Positions 1 through 11,433 of a stretch of DNA of 64,000 nt are shown here, in pieces. The stretch lies in the NCBI GenBank assembly GCA_963082975.1, contig OY720348.1:64877719-64941718 (forward strand). The letters run 5' to 3'. The notes under the pieces were generated by a model. That model ran no database searches, was not told the DNA's origin, and worked only from the letters and a program-made list of their open reading frames with translations. Both the position numbers and the translations under genes were made by a program. Within the stretch, counting starts at the first letter, position 1, and each line of letters starts with the position of its first letter. This stretch comes from Labia minor. Its lineage: Eukaryota > Arthropoda > Insecta > Dermaptera > Spongiphoridae.

Positions 1-458
1 TATGCAAAAACGGTTTAAGCTAGAAATTTGGTATACGGGCATTATTTAAAATTCATAGTTTTGTATCATCTTTTGAGGAATGTAGCTCAACTGGAAGAGG
101 TTCATTACCTACAATGTTTTGATTTTTTTCCTCTGAAGTGACCGTAAAATTAAAGATATATGTTTAATAATTTTTCACATGATTAAAATTTGTATAAAAC
201 TGCTATATATAGAATTTCAGCTTGTTTGAATCGCTGAAAGTACCGGAATTAATTTTTTAAACACTGCAAATCACGCGCCAGCACGTGTCGTGGTGCCATC
301 AACAAAAAGCCAAACACGCGCTGGTTTAATAAATATTATTTATTGATTTTAATTTATAATTTATAATTAATTAAATTTAATTTAAATATATAATATATTA
401 TGTTATTTAATCCAATTCAAATTGCGAGATAGTCGTGTGGAGACACTCCAGCTTATTG
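1..458 (+). repeat. Family A Helentron-like element, copy A1 (cut by window start)
   Basis: This copy carries the interior and 3' end of the family: the gaaatttggtatacgggcat stretch, the ctatatatagaatttcagct block, the cacgcgccagcacgtg block, the 3' subterminal repeat gcgagatagt, the terminal hairpin and then gcttat. The 5' part lies outside the window. Confidence 0.8.
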
Positions 459-948
459 TTTATATTTTTGTATTTTGTAAGTTTTTTTCTTCAACTCATA
501 TGAGAATTTCAATTAATATTTATAATTTATATTTTTAATCAGATAATAAACCAAGTCAATCGGCTCATTAACATAAATAATTTAAAAAAAAAATAAAAAT
601 ATATAAATATTATTTTAACTAATTATATTTTTCGATCACTATTTATATTTATTTCAATTACTGATTATGGGATAATGAAAAATAATAATCAACATCCACT
701 TTATGAATGCGGAGGAGAGGGGGTTTTGGGAGGATGGAGGAGGGCAGTGGCGGTGGAGAAGGACGAAAACATCTGTGAGATCTGGAAATGAAGTAAAAAT
801 ACATTAGAAAAAGAACGATTACAAGCCATTTTTAAGAGAGCTTCACAAAAGATATCTGACAATTTCTTCAAAATATTGCAACACGAAATTAATATATTTT
901 TACTTTATTATGGGAAAAAAAGAAATTAAATTTATTTCTATATCAATT

Positions 949-987
<39 letters not shown>

Positions 988-1712
988 TTTGATGATATTT
1001 ATCTATTTAATCTTGTTTATCGGAATATAGAAATAAAGTACTTAAATTAATCAAGTATTTTATAAATATAGATTCGATTTTCTATCACTTTTTCTTCTAA
1101 TATATTATATTATTCGATCCAAAACACAAAATAAATGATATAAATTGATAGATAAGCAAAGTTAATTTCTCAACTAATACACTTAAGTACATAATTAAGA
1201 AATTATTCCCATAAAATAACAAAACCCAATTTATTACTCAAGAATAAAAAAATATTCCATACTTTTAAAGTTTGTAAACATTTATTTTTCTCTTATAATA
1301 ACAATAATACATATTCCCATATATTAGAAATATTTTATGGAAAAAAATAATAACATTTTCATCAAAGCAATTTTAAGAAAAAAAAAAAAATGTTCATGCA
1401 CCAAGTTTCCTTCTTGTTAATATCATATAACAGCAATGTCAGCTAGTTTTTGTTTCAATATATACTATTTTTATGAAATGTGTTAAAAAAACAGTTTTGT
1501 TTTTACAATTTAATATAATGTTAAAGTTTTCATTTTCCTACTGAAAATAATAATCTAGTTTCTGAAGCTTATAATGAATATGCTTTATCAATGAGTTGTC
1601 ATTATAAGCTCTAAAGTGATTGACAAAATATATTGGTATATACCAAGTTTCTTCTTATAATTCTTTAATAGGGAATGAAAAACGAACTATATATATATAT
1701 ATATATATATAT
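459..1712. other. A+T-rich DNA with a (TAA)n microsatellite; no gene seen
   Basis: This is low-complexity A+T-rich sequence. It has a (TAA)n tract at about 946-985, an isolated purine-rich patch near 707-790, and a TA run at about 1689-1711 next to copy A2. Short open frames here have no coding character. Confidence 0.6.
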
Positions 1713-1719
1713 TCTTTTT

Positions 1720-2568
1720 ACTATCTCATCAAAATTTTCCAAGTCGAGATTTTTATTTTTTTAAACGTTTTGAAGGCTCCTGAGTCATTTTCACTAAAGT
1801 TGAGAAAAATGTCTGTATGTGTGTGTAGACAAGATTACGAAAAAACGATTTGAGCTAGAATAATGAAATTTTGATACACGGGCATTATTCAATATTCGTA
1901 GTTTTCTATCAACTTTTGAGAAATGTAGCTCATTACCTACCACGTTTTCATTTTTTTTTTTTACTCAAAACTGGCAGTAAAAATAAAAATATATATTTGA
2001 TAATTGTATAAAACTGTTATATATAGAATTTCAGCTTAATTGAATCACTGAAAATACCGGAATTAATTTTTTAAAATTTTTAAATTTTTACTTACAAATG
2101 AACGTAGAAGTTTTAAATTTAAATTTAATATATGTTAATTAATTAATTAATTTAATTGAATAACAATACTATATTGTAAATTTATTTTTTTAAAATTAAT
2201 TAATTAATCAATCCAATTTAATTATACATAATTTATAATTTGTGTCACTCAGAAGCCAAAGCAATTAATTAACTTTACATTTAAAGAAACTGAGAAAATG
2301 AAGCCCAAAGTTGACAGCATGTAGAAATTTCAGGTTTATTGATTACAGAAAAATGTATATTGCATTGTAATATTAAGATTTTCAAGTTATTCACTTCATA
2401 TGTTGCAGATTATATTACATTACTAGCAAAATTTTAAAATTTGGAGTTAATCGGTTTGGCTCCTGTGTGACACAGTTAATTTCTCAAATTTAATTTAAAT
2501 ATAATAAATGATAATTAATCCAATTCAAATTTGCGAGATAGTCGAGTGGAGACATTCCAGATCTTTTT
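1720..2568 (+). repeat. Family A element, copy A2, carrying a MITE insertion
   Basis: It starts at actatctcat (the 5' subterminal repeat with one change) after a T tract. It runs through the GT-rich microsatellite (about 1810-1830) and ends with gcgagatagt, hairpin and terminal T-rich sequence. The interior is interrupted by a terminal-inverted-repeat element at 2241-2474 and by extra A+T-rich sequence. Confidence 0.75.
2241..2474. mobile_element. Small MITE with tgtgtcac termini inside copy A2
   Basis: The left end tgtgtcactcagaagccaaa and the right end, read in reverse complement as tgtgtcacacaggagccaaa, match at 18 of 20 positions over 234 bp. No reading frame is present. The superfamily is not assigned; no clear target duplication is visible because the flanks are A+T-rich. 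Confidence 0.65.
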
Positions 2569-4013
2569 AATAAAATTTAAATTCTATTTTTTCTGTATTT
2601 GTCAATTTATTTCCTTGACGAATGATGACAAATTCATATTTATTAAAATTATAAGGAACAGTTGTTTTGAACAAATAGCTTATTTATTGAAATTGGTTAT
2701 TTAATAAATTATGTAATTTGGTTAATTATATCTATTGGTTAGAAATTTAGATGAATCAATAATGCATTCGATGCATTAATTGGAAATGTTCCGTTCTGAA
2801 TTTCAATGATTTCATTAATTTTTTTTTTTTTTTTTTAATATCATTTATTATAATCATCTTAAAGTAAGTAAAATATTGGATAAGTGCCAAAAATACAGAT
2901 ATATAATTTTAATTTTTACTGGGAAAAATTGAATTGAATCAGTCATTTTATATAAAAATGTATTTTCTGATTATTTTATATCGGTGACAATAATTTATTT
3001 TAGATTTCAAAATAAGCAATATTTAGTGGATCCAAATCTATTTTCTTGGAATAATTTTTATATCTATTAACATTGGGAGCCATTTCTGGTGTATAGGGTT
3101 TCGAATAACACATACTTATGTACCTGTAATTGAATAACACATTGTTTGACTGTCATGAATGTTTATCATATATTATGTAATCATTATGTTCTTATATTTT
3201 TTGTTTGATATGTTTTTATCAGTTTAAATTGAATTATTTTATTTAGCTATTAACTACAATACCTAGAACAATAATGTTTATCTTGATATAATTTATAAAT
3301 ATATCATTAAAATAAAATATCTAATTTTGATTATTCTTGTATTATAATATAATATATACAATTGCATATAATATATTAAAAGACATAATGTTTAGATATG
3401 AATCAAACCAAACCTAAAAAGATTTATGATAGTATTTCGTTTCGCTGAAAAGTAATTATATTAATATTTATTTGCAATACAATTTTAAAAATTTAATTTA
3501 ATTTTTTTTTTCTAAAGGTAGATGTGTTTTTAATGCATTATTTCTTTATCTGACTTAAAATGAATGAAAAAAAAATATAATCAAATTGCTAACTTAAGTT
3601 GGATGATTTGTTCTTATTTGCATATTATAAAAATTCGACCTCGTCTGACTCATTTAGACATATTTTCGGAATTATATCATACATTGTTATCAAATTCACC
3701 TGTGTCAATGACAATATTATATCATTAATTCCTGTTTATTTAGTAGATTGGAATTAAATATATGTTAAAAGTTTAACCAAGTATTCTTTTTTTTTTTTTT
3801 TTTTTGATATTTTGCCATTTTTGTATGAGTTGATCTATATAATATATAAATCATAATTCGAAATAATGATTTATGTTTATTTAATCATTTTAAACAAATA
3901 ATAAATTCCACATGATTACATTTTATCTTTTGATTAAATTATTTATTTAATTATTTGTAAGATTGCAACATATTTGCATCTTTTCCGTTAGATATATATA
4001 TATATATATATAT
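2569..4013. other. A+T-rich DNA; no gene or named repeat seen
   Basis: It consists of poly-T tracts (about 2820-2836 and 3787-3806), a TA run at about 3994-4012, and otherwise unremarkable A+T-rich sequence. Confidence 0.55.
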
Positions 4014-5165
4014 AAACATAATTCCATGGCTTAAGATAAAAAAGGTTGGAGGAATGTGTATGCTGCGGCCAATAATTTCTATTCTACTTTTGAAATTTAG
4101 GTGCCTCATGCAACTTGGATGGGTAAATGAATTGAATTGAGGTGGGACACAATTTATATGTTTTTTAAAATCTTAGGAGAATATTAATGCAAATTCTAGC
4201 CAAATCGGACATTATATATATATATATTTAAGGGTTGTTGAATTGTATATATCTATGTGTCTTTTATTAACATATTAATATTTGCCCTTATAACCCCATG
4301 CGTGGTGGTGCATTTGTTAAATTTGGATCAATTTTTCTGTAAATATTTGTCAAAATGGTTGGAATTAAAAAAAAAAATATTCAAGAGATTCAAGGGCTCT
4401 ACCCCCTAGACCCCCTGAGTGGTGCATTTGTTGAAAGTCAGGAGTAATAGATTTACATTTATTTTATTTCAAACAACCTTTATTTCTTTTTTTCTTTTCT
4501 TATTTATCTTTTAATTTAATCAGTAAATTAATTATATAATTTATTGTATAGATAACTTATAATGAGAGTTGAATTCCTTAATATTTATTATAAGAGTAGC
4601 GGGTGGACACTCTCTATGATCCAGATAGAGGTAAGTCCACTTCAGGGAAGCAACCCTGCTCACGCAAGCCACGACTTTTTCTCGCCTTCCATTGAGGAAG
4701 TCGTGTCCCAAACCCTAAAAATTCCTATCTATTCCATATTAAAATCCTTTACATATACTCCATCCACTTTACAACCCGTCTTGCCAACGTGGCGCTAACT
4801 ATCCCCTAATCATTCAATGGCTAATACTAAAACAAAAGGATAGGGAAAGCTGGAAATAGTTTAAGGAGGGCCTACATCTACAAATATATAAGAAAATAAT
4901 CTTAAAAAAAATATGCTAATACATAAATATGCTTTTTTAGATAACATTTCTTTTTTTCATTGATATTCATTTAATATGATAATTAAAGAATATTTTATTT
5001 CCAATAAACTGTTAAATATTAAATAATTTAAATAATTAATTGATTATTAGAATTGAAAATTAATAAATAAATATATATATATAATTTTGTGTATGAATTG
5101 ATAGAATTACTATTAATATTTTTGTATCTTTGTAAGAAAGTAGTTTTAAAAAATATTTATTATAA
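4014..5165 (+). repeat. Segmental duplication, copy 1 (pair with 21970-23310)
   Basis: Long stretches are nearly identical to 21970-23310, including ggaggaatgtgtatgctgcg, ctctaccccctagaccccct and the agcgggtggacactctctat block. An apparent 78-codon frame at 4562-4798 is not conserved: the second copy has a 2-bp length difference inside it. The copy also contains a repeated ggtggtgcatttgtt motif at about 4301 and 4420. Between the shared parts, 4285-4385 differs from copy 2. Confidence 0.85.
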
Positions 5166-5170
5166 TTTTT

Positions 5171-5795
5171 ACCGACCGACGATAGTAAGGGAGGTATTGT
5201 TTTCACACCAAATTTCACATGTGGAGATTTTTACATATCTCCACGAATCATGCATTTTCTAAACAGAAAAAAGTATTTTTAGCATGATGTCTGTCCGCCC
5301 GTCCGTCCGTATAGATGTGTACAGCCTGAACGGCTCAACCGGTTTTGATGAAATTTGGTATATTTACTTAATGCATCAGTGGGATGAATTGATCAACTTT
5401 TGGTGCAATTCCGGAAACCGGAAGTGATAGTATTAGCGATCGACGATAGGAAGGAAAGGGTTATTTTCACACCAAAGGAGATTTTTTTATATATCACCAC
5501 GAATCATGCACTTTGTATTGGTTTTATCCTCGAGAAAAATCATATTTATTAGTTTTTTCTTGATTTAAAATTATATGACGTCATCCAGCCATTCATGACG
5601 TCACAGCCTGGTCTTGCATATATATTATAAATAAAATAAAATTAAAAATGTTTATATTTATTATTTATGTATCCATATCTGTTTTTTATTACATTAATAG
5701 ATATATGAAAATTATTTGAAATTGTTTCTGTAGCTGGAAATTAATTTATTTCAAACCGTCGGTCGGTTCGGACCTGGCCACAGGTCAACTTATTT
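5171..5795 (+). repeat. Family B Helentron-like element, copy B1 (complete)
   Basis: It begins accgaccgacg after a T tract and has a GTCC-type microsatellite at about 5289-5311. The interior includes gcgatcgacgataggaagg and two gacgtcat boxes. It ends with the inverted partner cgtcggtcggt, a gacctg-gcca-caggtc hairpin and aacttattttt. It is non-coding. Confidence 0.8.
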
Positions 5796-6189
5796 TTTTT
5801 AATTGAACGAATGGTCTTTATATAATGAAATATAAGATTATTTTAAAGAAATTGATTAATATTTTTTTTATGTACAAATCGAGACGTATAGGCAATTATA
5901 AGATAAGAATAATAGAAAGGACGGTGATGATAAACGCCCCAAGCAAAGTTATTAATATTCAGTCAAATATTCCTAAAACACAATAATTTTTGTTAAAGTA
6001 CCAAGTTTTTATTTAAAGAAACCACAATATTTGTTGAAAACTTCAATAATTTAAATAAAATAATTAAATAAAACTATTATAAGGATATCCTATTTATCAA
6101 CAGGATATAATCAAATTTAATTCATCATATAAATTAAAATTTCGATTATTACGTATATTTTTTTTTATCCAAAATATATAAATTATTAC

Positions 6190-6793
6190 TGATTCTTTGA
6201 TAATTTTAAGCCAATCATTACGTCAGTATTTACTATTTTTATTTTCATTAAATTTCTTATTTTGAAATTATATACGCGCGAATACTAATATTTCATTTTA
6301 ATTCGTTGAGTTTCGTTTTTTTGTTTTTCTTTCATATAAAATTTGCTGTTATTAGATCTTAATTCAACACTATGTCTAGCTAAGCATTATTAATATTTCA
6401 AACAAGATGAATATTTAGACTATAATTACTTCCACAACATTATCAGCCTATATATATATATATATATATATAGACTAAAACCTCTGACTTTTGTACTTCC
6501 TACGCAAGGACAGCGCCTATTAAGAGGTTTATATTAATTAGGTATCCTATGATCAGTATAGAACGGGTCTTATCAAACTTTACCTTGATTTTCTTGATCG
6601 GAGGCGCTACTTTTTACTGAATTAAGAACTAATAACAGCAAATTTTATATGAAAGAAAAACAAAAAACGAAACTCAACGAATTTAAAAGAAATATTAGTA
6701 TTCGCGCGTATATAATTTCAAAATAAGAAATTTAATGAAAATAAATATAGTAAATACTGACGTAATGATTGGCTTAAAATTATCAAAGAATCA
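6190..6793. repeat. Near-perfect long inverted repeat (176-bp arms, 251-bp spacer)
   Basis: The arms 6190-6366 and 6618-6793 are reverse complements with only a handful of differences. Both contain tacgcgcgaatactaatatt or its complement. The right arm splits a SINE copy, part of which lies in the spacer. Confidence 0.9.
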
Positions 6794-6957
6794 AGTAGCT
6801 TTCCAATCTTGATCCCGGAGTCTGGATTGATTCCGTCACATAAACCCACGCTAGAGAAATTCCCTTGCCAGATCCGGGACTTGAACCCGGGATTATGAGA
6901 ATGTTAGCCAGCTACGCTAGCTTCCACCCTGTGGCGCCTGATTAATATGTTAATATT
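6479..6957 (-). mobile_element. tRNA-derived SINE, copy S1, split by one inverted-repeat arm
   Basis: On the minus strand the head (from 6957) has an A-box-like tagcgtagctgg and a B-box-like ggttcaagtcccgg. The body (to about 6479) matches copy S5 at 62889-63162. The element is interrupted by the arm at 6618-6793. It would be transcribed by RNA polymerase III from its internal promoter if intact. Confidence 0.8.
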
Positions 6958-8460
6958 AATAGATAATTTTTTTTACTTGTAATTATAACAGCAATAATAA
7001 TTATTTAATTTTGCTAATATGAGCAGCCTCATAATTTATAGAATTTCGTTTCAAAATTTAAGAATTTTATATCATATAATTTTATAATAAAATAAATCTA
7101 TTTATAATTCTACTTTTTGGATTTAAAAATAAAAATTTTATATAAAATTCCATGAGAATGGGAGCCAGCTACGCTAGATCCCACCCTGTGGCGTTATATA
7201 TATATATATATATATATATTTTAAAAAGTTAATAACGAAAAAAAAATTAATCATTTATGTGACGCCTATCTATTCGCTGTGTCGAGTTCTGTAACTTTGC
7301 ATTTCAATTAATTTTATATCCTGAATGAACATTTATATATTTCAATATTAAAAATCTTAATTAAATCCGGTACAAAAAGATCTGTAAACATATCACGGCC
7401 CAATGATTTCATTGATTAAGACTTCAAACGATTCAGTATTTTCAATTTGCTCATATATATAGTGCCTATATATACCAATTTATTATCTTAACTATATTAA
7501 ATAAATATTTATTTAGTAAATTAATTAAGATAAATGCGTTATAGTTGATTTCAATTAAGACAGACTGTTCAAGTCGGTTATACCTTATTTATTATTTCGA
7601 AATATGATATATATTTTATATTTATAAAAATATAGGTATAGATAACTTTAATTTTTCATAGATTGCTATTATTATTGAAATAGAATTATTAGAAAAATAC
7701 TTGAAATCTTTGTTCACATTTTAAAATTTTAGCATATCTTCCCATTTCATCATCCGTAGAATCTAAATATGAATTTAGAATTGTTCATATATTCTTATTT
7801 TAATTTTTAATATTTAAAAATTATTTAAATTATTAAATTTATTGTATATATTCTCATTTTATTTAATTTAATTAATTCAAATATTTCGATCATATTTATT
7901 TTAAATTATTAGTTTTTTTAATTATTCTTATTTTATTTGACGGTAAATTTTACTAATGTCTAATAAAAAAAAACAAAAATTCTTTTTTTTAGTGTTGTCA
8001 AAAATTAATATGCCTAAATTTCATTAACTTGGTTTAATTACTTTATTATTAATTTACACTATATTGTAGATTTTTCATACAAAAATGATAAAAATAGTTG
8101 GTTTACATTTTTCTTTTTAGGTAGAATTTTTTTTTTAAAATTTACTAAATTCAAATGATTTTACGAATTATATAAATGATATATTCACAATTTATATATT
8201 TATAATTATAATATTTAGTGTCTTTTCCAATTTTGAAATTAAGGTGCCTCATGCAACTTAAATGTGGTAGAAAGAATGAGAAAAACAAACAAGAAAATTG
8301 GTTGGTTGTGGGGAGACCAAATGCGCAGTGAGAAAATGATATAAAAGAGAACTTGATTAAATTTTAATAAAAATAATCAATCAAATATATAAATTGCAAT
8401 TTGCGGATCACATAGTCGGCTGATGAGAAGACAAGTAAGAAAATTATTTGAGTGATTAAA
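6958..8460. other. A+T-rich DNA with minor repeat fragments; no gene seen
   Basis: It holds the SINE fragment at 7150 and a family-D-like stretch at about 7700-7795 (agcatatcttcccatttcat). At about 8235-8260 lies an aaggtgcctcatgcaactt motif shared with the 4.0-kb duplication. The remainder is plain A+T-rich sequence. Confidence 0.5.
7150..7197 (-). mobile_element. SINE head fragment S2
   Basis: It contains gccagctacgctagatccca and cctgtggcg, the minus-strand 5' end of the same tRNA-SINE, truncated before the B box. A TA microsatellite abuts it. Confidence 0.6.
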
Positions 8461-8895
8461 AAAAAAATATTTCTTATTATCGAGTTTGGCTGGTAATATT
8501 AATTCCTGGTTCACCCAGCCACCTTTAAAATAATTTAAAAGAACATAAATTAAAACAAATAGTCATAAAACATACAGCCCTTAAACTTACGTATAAATGC
8601 ACTGAAAGACCGAAAAATATGGTCTGTGGATATAATATAATATATATTTCGTAATTTGATTCTATTTATATTTATAATATTTTGTAATTAAGGAAACGCT
8701 GTCTGACGTACTTGCTGACGTCATTTAAATTTCGTATTTTAAATTAAGAAAAAACTAACCAATTCAGGTCGATTATTCTGTATAAAAATTATCTATGGTG
8801 TGAATTGCCAAAAAATCCTTTGAGCGGTTTAATATTTCAAAAGTACATATATATATATTCAATTTTTGGTAGTATAATAAGATAAGATATATTCT
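8461..8895 (-). repeat. Family C element, copy C1
   Basis: On the plus strand it reads ttattatcgagtttggctgg, cctggttcacccag, acatacagcccttaaactta, then a gacgtca pair, and ends tagtataataagataagata. It matches 30340-30895 in the opposite orientation. It is non-coding and possibly Helentron-like (see family A). Confidence 0.65.
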
Positions 8896-10185
8896 ATTTT
8901 AATATATACAATAAAATATATAATTCATTTATTGATTTAATTAAAAAATTATATTAAGAACACAAAAAGGGAATGAAATTTTTAATTTTCTGATTGAAAT
9001 ATAGTAAAATAAATGAAAATCTATTATATACAGATTTTCAATGAAATGATTTATTAATAAAAATAATGATTAAAAATAATAAAATAATAAATTTAAATAA
9101 AATGAACATTTTATTTTTTAAGAAAATATCATTTTGATTTTCTTCGTAAATTCAATATTATATGTTTTTGCCTCTCAATTGAGTCGGTTAAGGTAGGGGC
9201 ATATCTTGAAATTTTTACGAGTCAATATTGCTAGGTCACCTGCACTGTCCTGGGCTCAGCGTTTCTCCCTTTATTCCCCTCTCTCTCCTTCTTTTACCTC
9301 ATTTTATTTTATCTCTACTTTTGATTTTTTTTTAATCTGATCCTTTTAATTAAAATAATAATAATATCAATAAATAATATGAAAACATTGTCCCTATAAT
9401 TACAATAGTTTAATTATTTATTTAATATAAATTCCAATTTTTCATCAAGAATTTTTTTTTAGTATTAATGAAAATTTATTATTAAAAATATATATTTATA
9501 GTTGAATTTGAAAATATACTAAAAATAAATAATTAGTTTCTTTAATCACGGCGGTTGCAATTGGGTAAAGCCTGTTATTATGGATTAAAGGGGCTTATTT
9601 TGTCAAAATTCTTATCCAAGTATATTAAAATTAATATACATATATAAAACAATTATTATATTGGTGTGAGGCGTTGTCTTGGACTTTGAGAGATGAAAAT
9701 AGATTTAGAGTATTAATCTTATTATTATATATAAAAGCCATAATCACTCATCACCTAACCCCATAATTCGGCCACATGACACTAGATGGCTTCTTTCGAC
9801 GTGAATCTTTAATAAAAAAAAAAAATTATTCTATAAATTTGATTTTTGTGTTTTAAAAATATGTTAATTGAATACTAGATTTATATATAATATATATATA
9901 TGCCTATATTTCATTCTTTTAATTCAATTTCTTCTGGTTTTTGAATTTGTTGATAAATTAGTTCTTATTAATATATTTATGGATAATTTTTATTTTTCAA
10001 TATTATGTATTAATATAAACTATTATATTATTATATTATATCATTTATTAAATTTTATAATAAATAATATATAACTATAATTAATTAAAATAAAACATTT
10101 AATTAAATATTAAATTATTTGATATTTATTTAAATATTTAAATTATTATTTAAATTATATATTTATATATATATACACAGGCAAC
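8896..10185. other. A+T-rich DNA; no gene seen
   Basis: A less A+T-rich patch at about 9165-9275 (ggttaaggtaggggcatatc ... ggtcacctgcactgtcctgg) is unexplained. The rest is low-complexity A+T with short spurious frames. Confidence 0.5.
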
Positions 10186-10439
10186 AGCCCAAAGATTAGC
10201 GCAACAAACAAATGTCAATATTAAACATGAACTTATCGACAAAAGAGATCGTTTTTTTAATTTTTTAATATCCACGACCAGAACAACATCAAAGTAAAAA
10301 TTAAAGAAAACTCCGCTCAAGGTAGATTAAAAAAAAATGATCATTAGGTATACGGAAAATATTGCTTTCAAAGAACTATTTAATTAATTGCTGCAAACCA
10401 CGATAAATTCATTTTAAACTGAAATTGCAAACACCGTTT

Positions 10440-10800
10440 GCAACGGGTTCAACTAGTTAGAAAATAAGATCTTTTGTAGCATATATGAACCGAAGGATGA
10501 CTTTACTGGTGAATTTCATGACTTGTATGCACCTCCAAACTTAGGCTCATAAAGTCGGAGTTTACGATGAGTGGGACCTGTGACTAGAATGGAAGTGATA
10601 AGACTGGTGAGAAACCTGTTTCTAGGGAAACCGATTGGGAACCGTTCGGTTGGTAGGCCAACAACACGATGGGCAGACCATGTCAGGAAGGACGTGAGGG
10701 AGTTTGGAGAGAATGAGAGTTGGATGGGATGGATAATTACGTTTGTAGAAGTATGGATGTCAAGAATTTTCTCGTTCAGTAATGCTACAGAGATAGATTG
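10440..10800 (+). mobile_element. LINE 3' coding relic (C-terminal region of a non-LTR polymerase)
   Basis: The plus strand reads ENKIFCSIYEPKDDFTGEFH, then (D)LYAPPNL, then, in another frame, GKPIGNRSVGRPTTRWADHV-RKDVREFG. These match the NRILRSIYGPK, ELHDLYASPD and GKRPLGRSRTRWVDNVGKNV motifs seen in the relic at 11813-12636. The copy is frameshifted and 5' truncated. No catalytic domain remains. Confidence 0.75.
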
Positions 10801-11278
10801 AAGATAATTTAATTAATGACTCATTGAAGAATAAATATTTATCTTGAGACATTATTGTGTGTGAATTAGAGCTCAATGATGATGATAAAGCCTTAGACAT
10901 CCTCAACGAGAAGTTAAGTAAGTGTTAATGGTTGGGAAAGAATTTTAAGTAGTTTTATAAGGAGTAAATAACAAGACAATCACAACTACATATTAAAATT
11001 GTATGATAACCCTATTTTAATCAATTGATTAGACAACAAATACAAAAGTTTTAAATATATACTTAAATCATGTTGAGATTATCTAGATAAACAAATATAT
11101 AAATTGGATTTGCAACCACTACTAAATATCGGATTAAGCTAAAATTTCGTAATTGTTTCAACAACTACTGCTAATACAATATACCTTTAATTTTAATCTG
11201 ATTAATGTTATATTGGATTCGAATATACGAAGGAAGTTGAAGACACATATTTGGAAATTATTTATTTATTTATTTTTT
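10801..11278. other. A+T-rich DNA; no gene seen
   Basis: This is plain A+T-rich sequence between the LINE relic and copy A3; no repeat is recognised. Confidence 0.5.
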
Positions 11279-11394
11279 ATTATCTCGCCAGAGATACGAT
11301 AGTATTGCGATCACGAAAATTTTCAATGTCGAGATTTTGATGTTTTTATATGTTTTGAAGGTCCCTGAGTCATTTTCACTAAGGCTGAGAAAAA

Positions 11395-11433
<39 letters not shown>

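Noticed and set aside
4562-4798. 78-codon frame as a gene
   Set aside because: It lies in a duplicated segment, and the other copy has a 2-bp length difference that breaks the frame, so it is not under coding constraint.
9165-9275. tRNA-like patch (ggttaaggtaggggc) as a SINE or tRNA
   Set aside because: It suggests an A box, but no B box at the right distance and no match to the SINE in the window.
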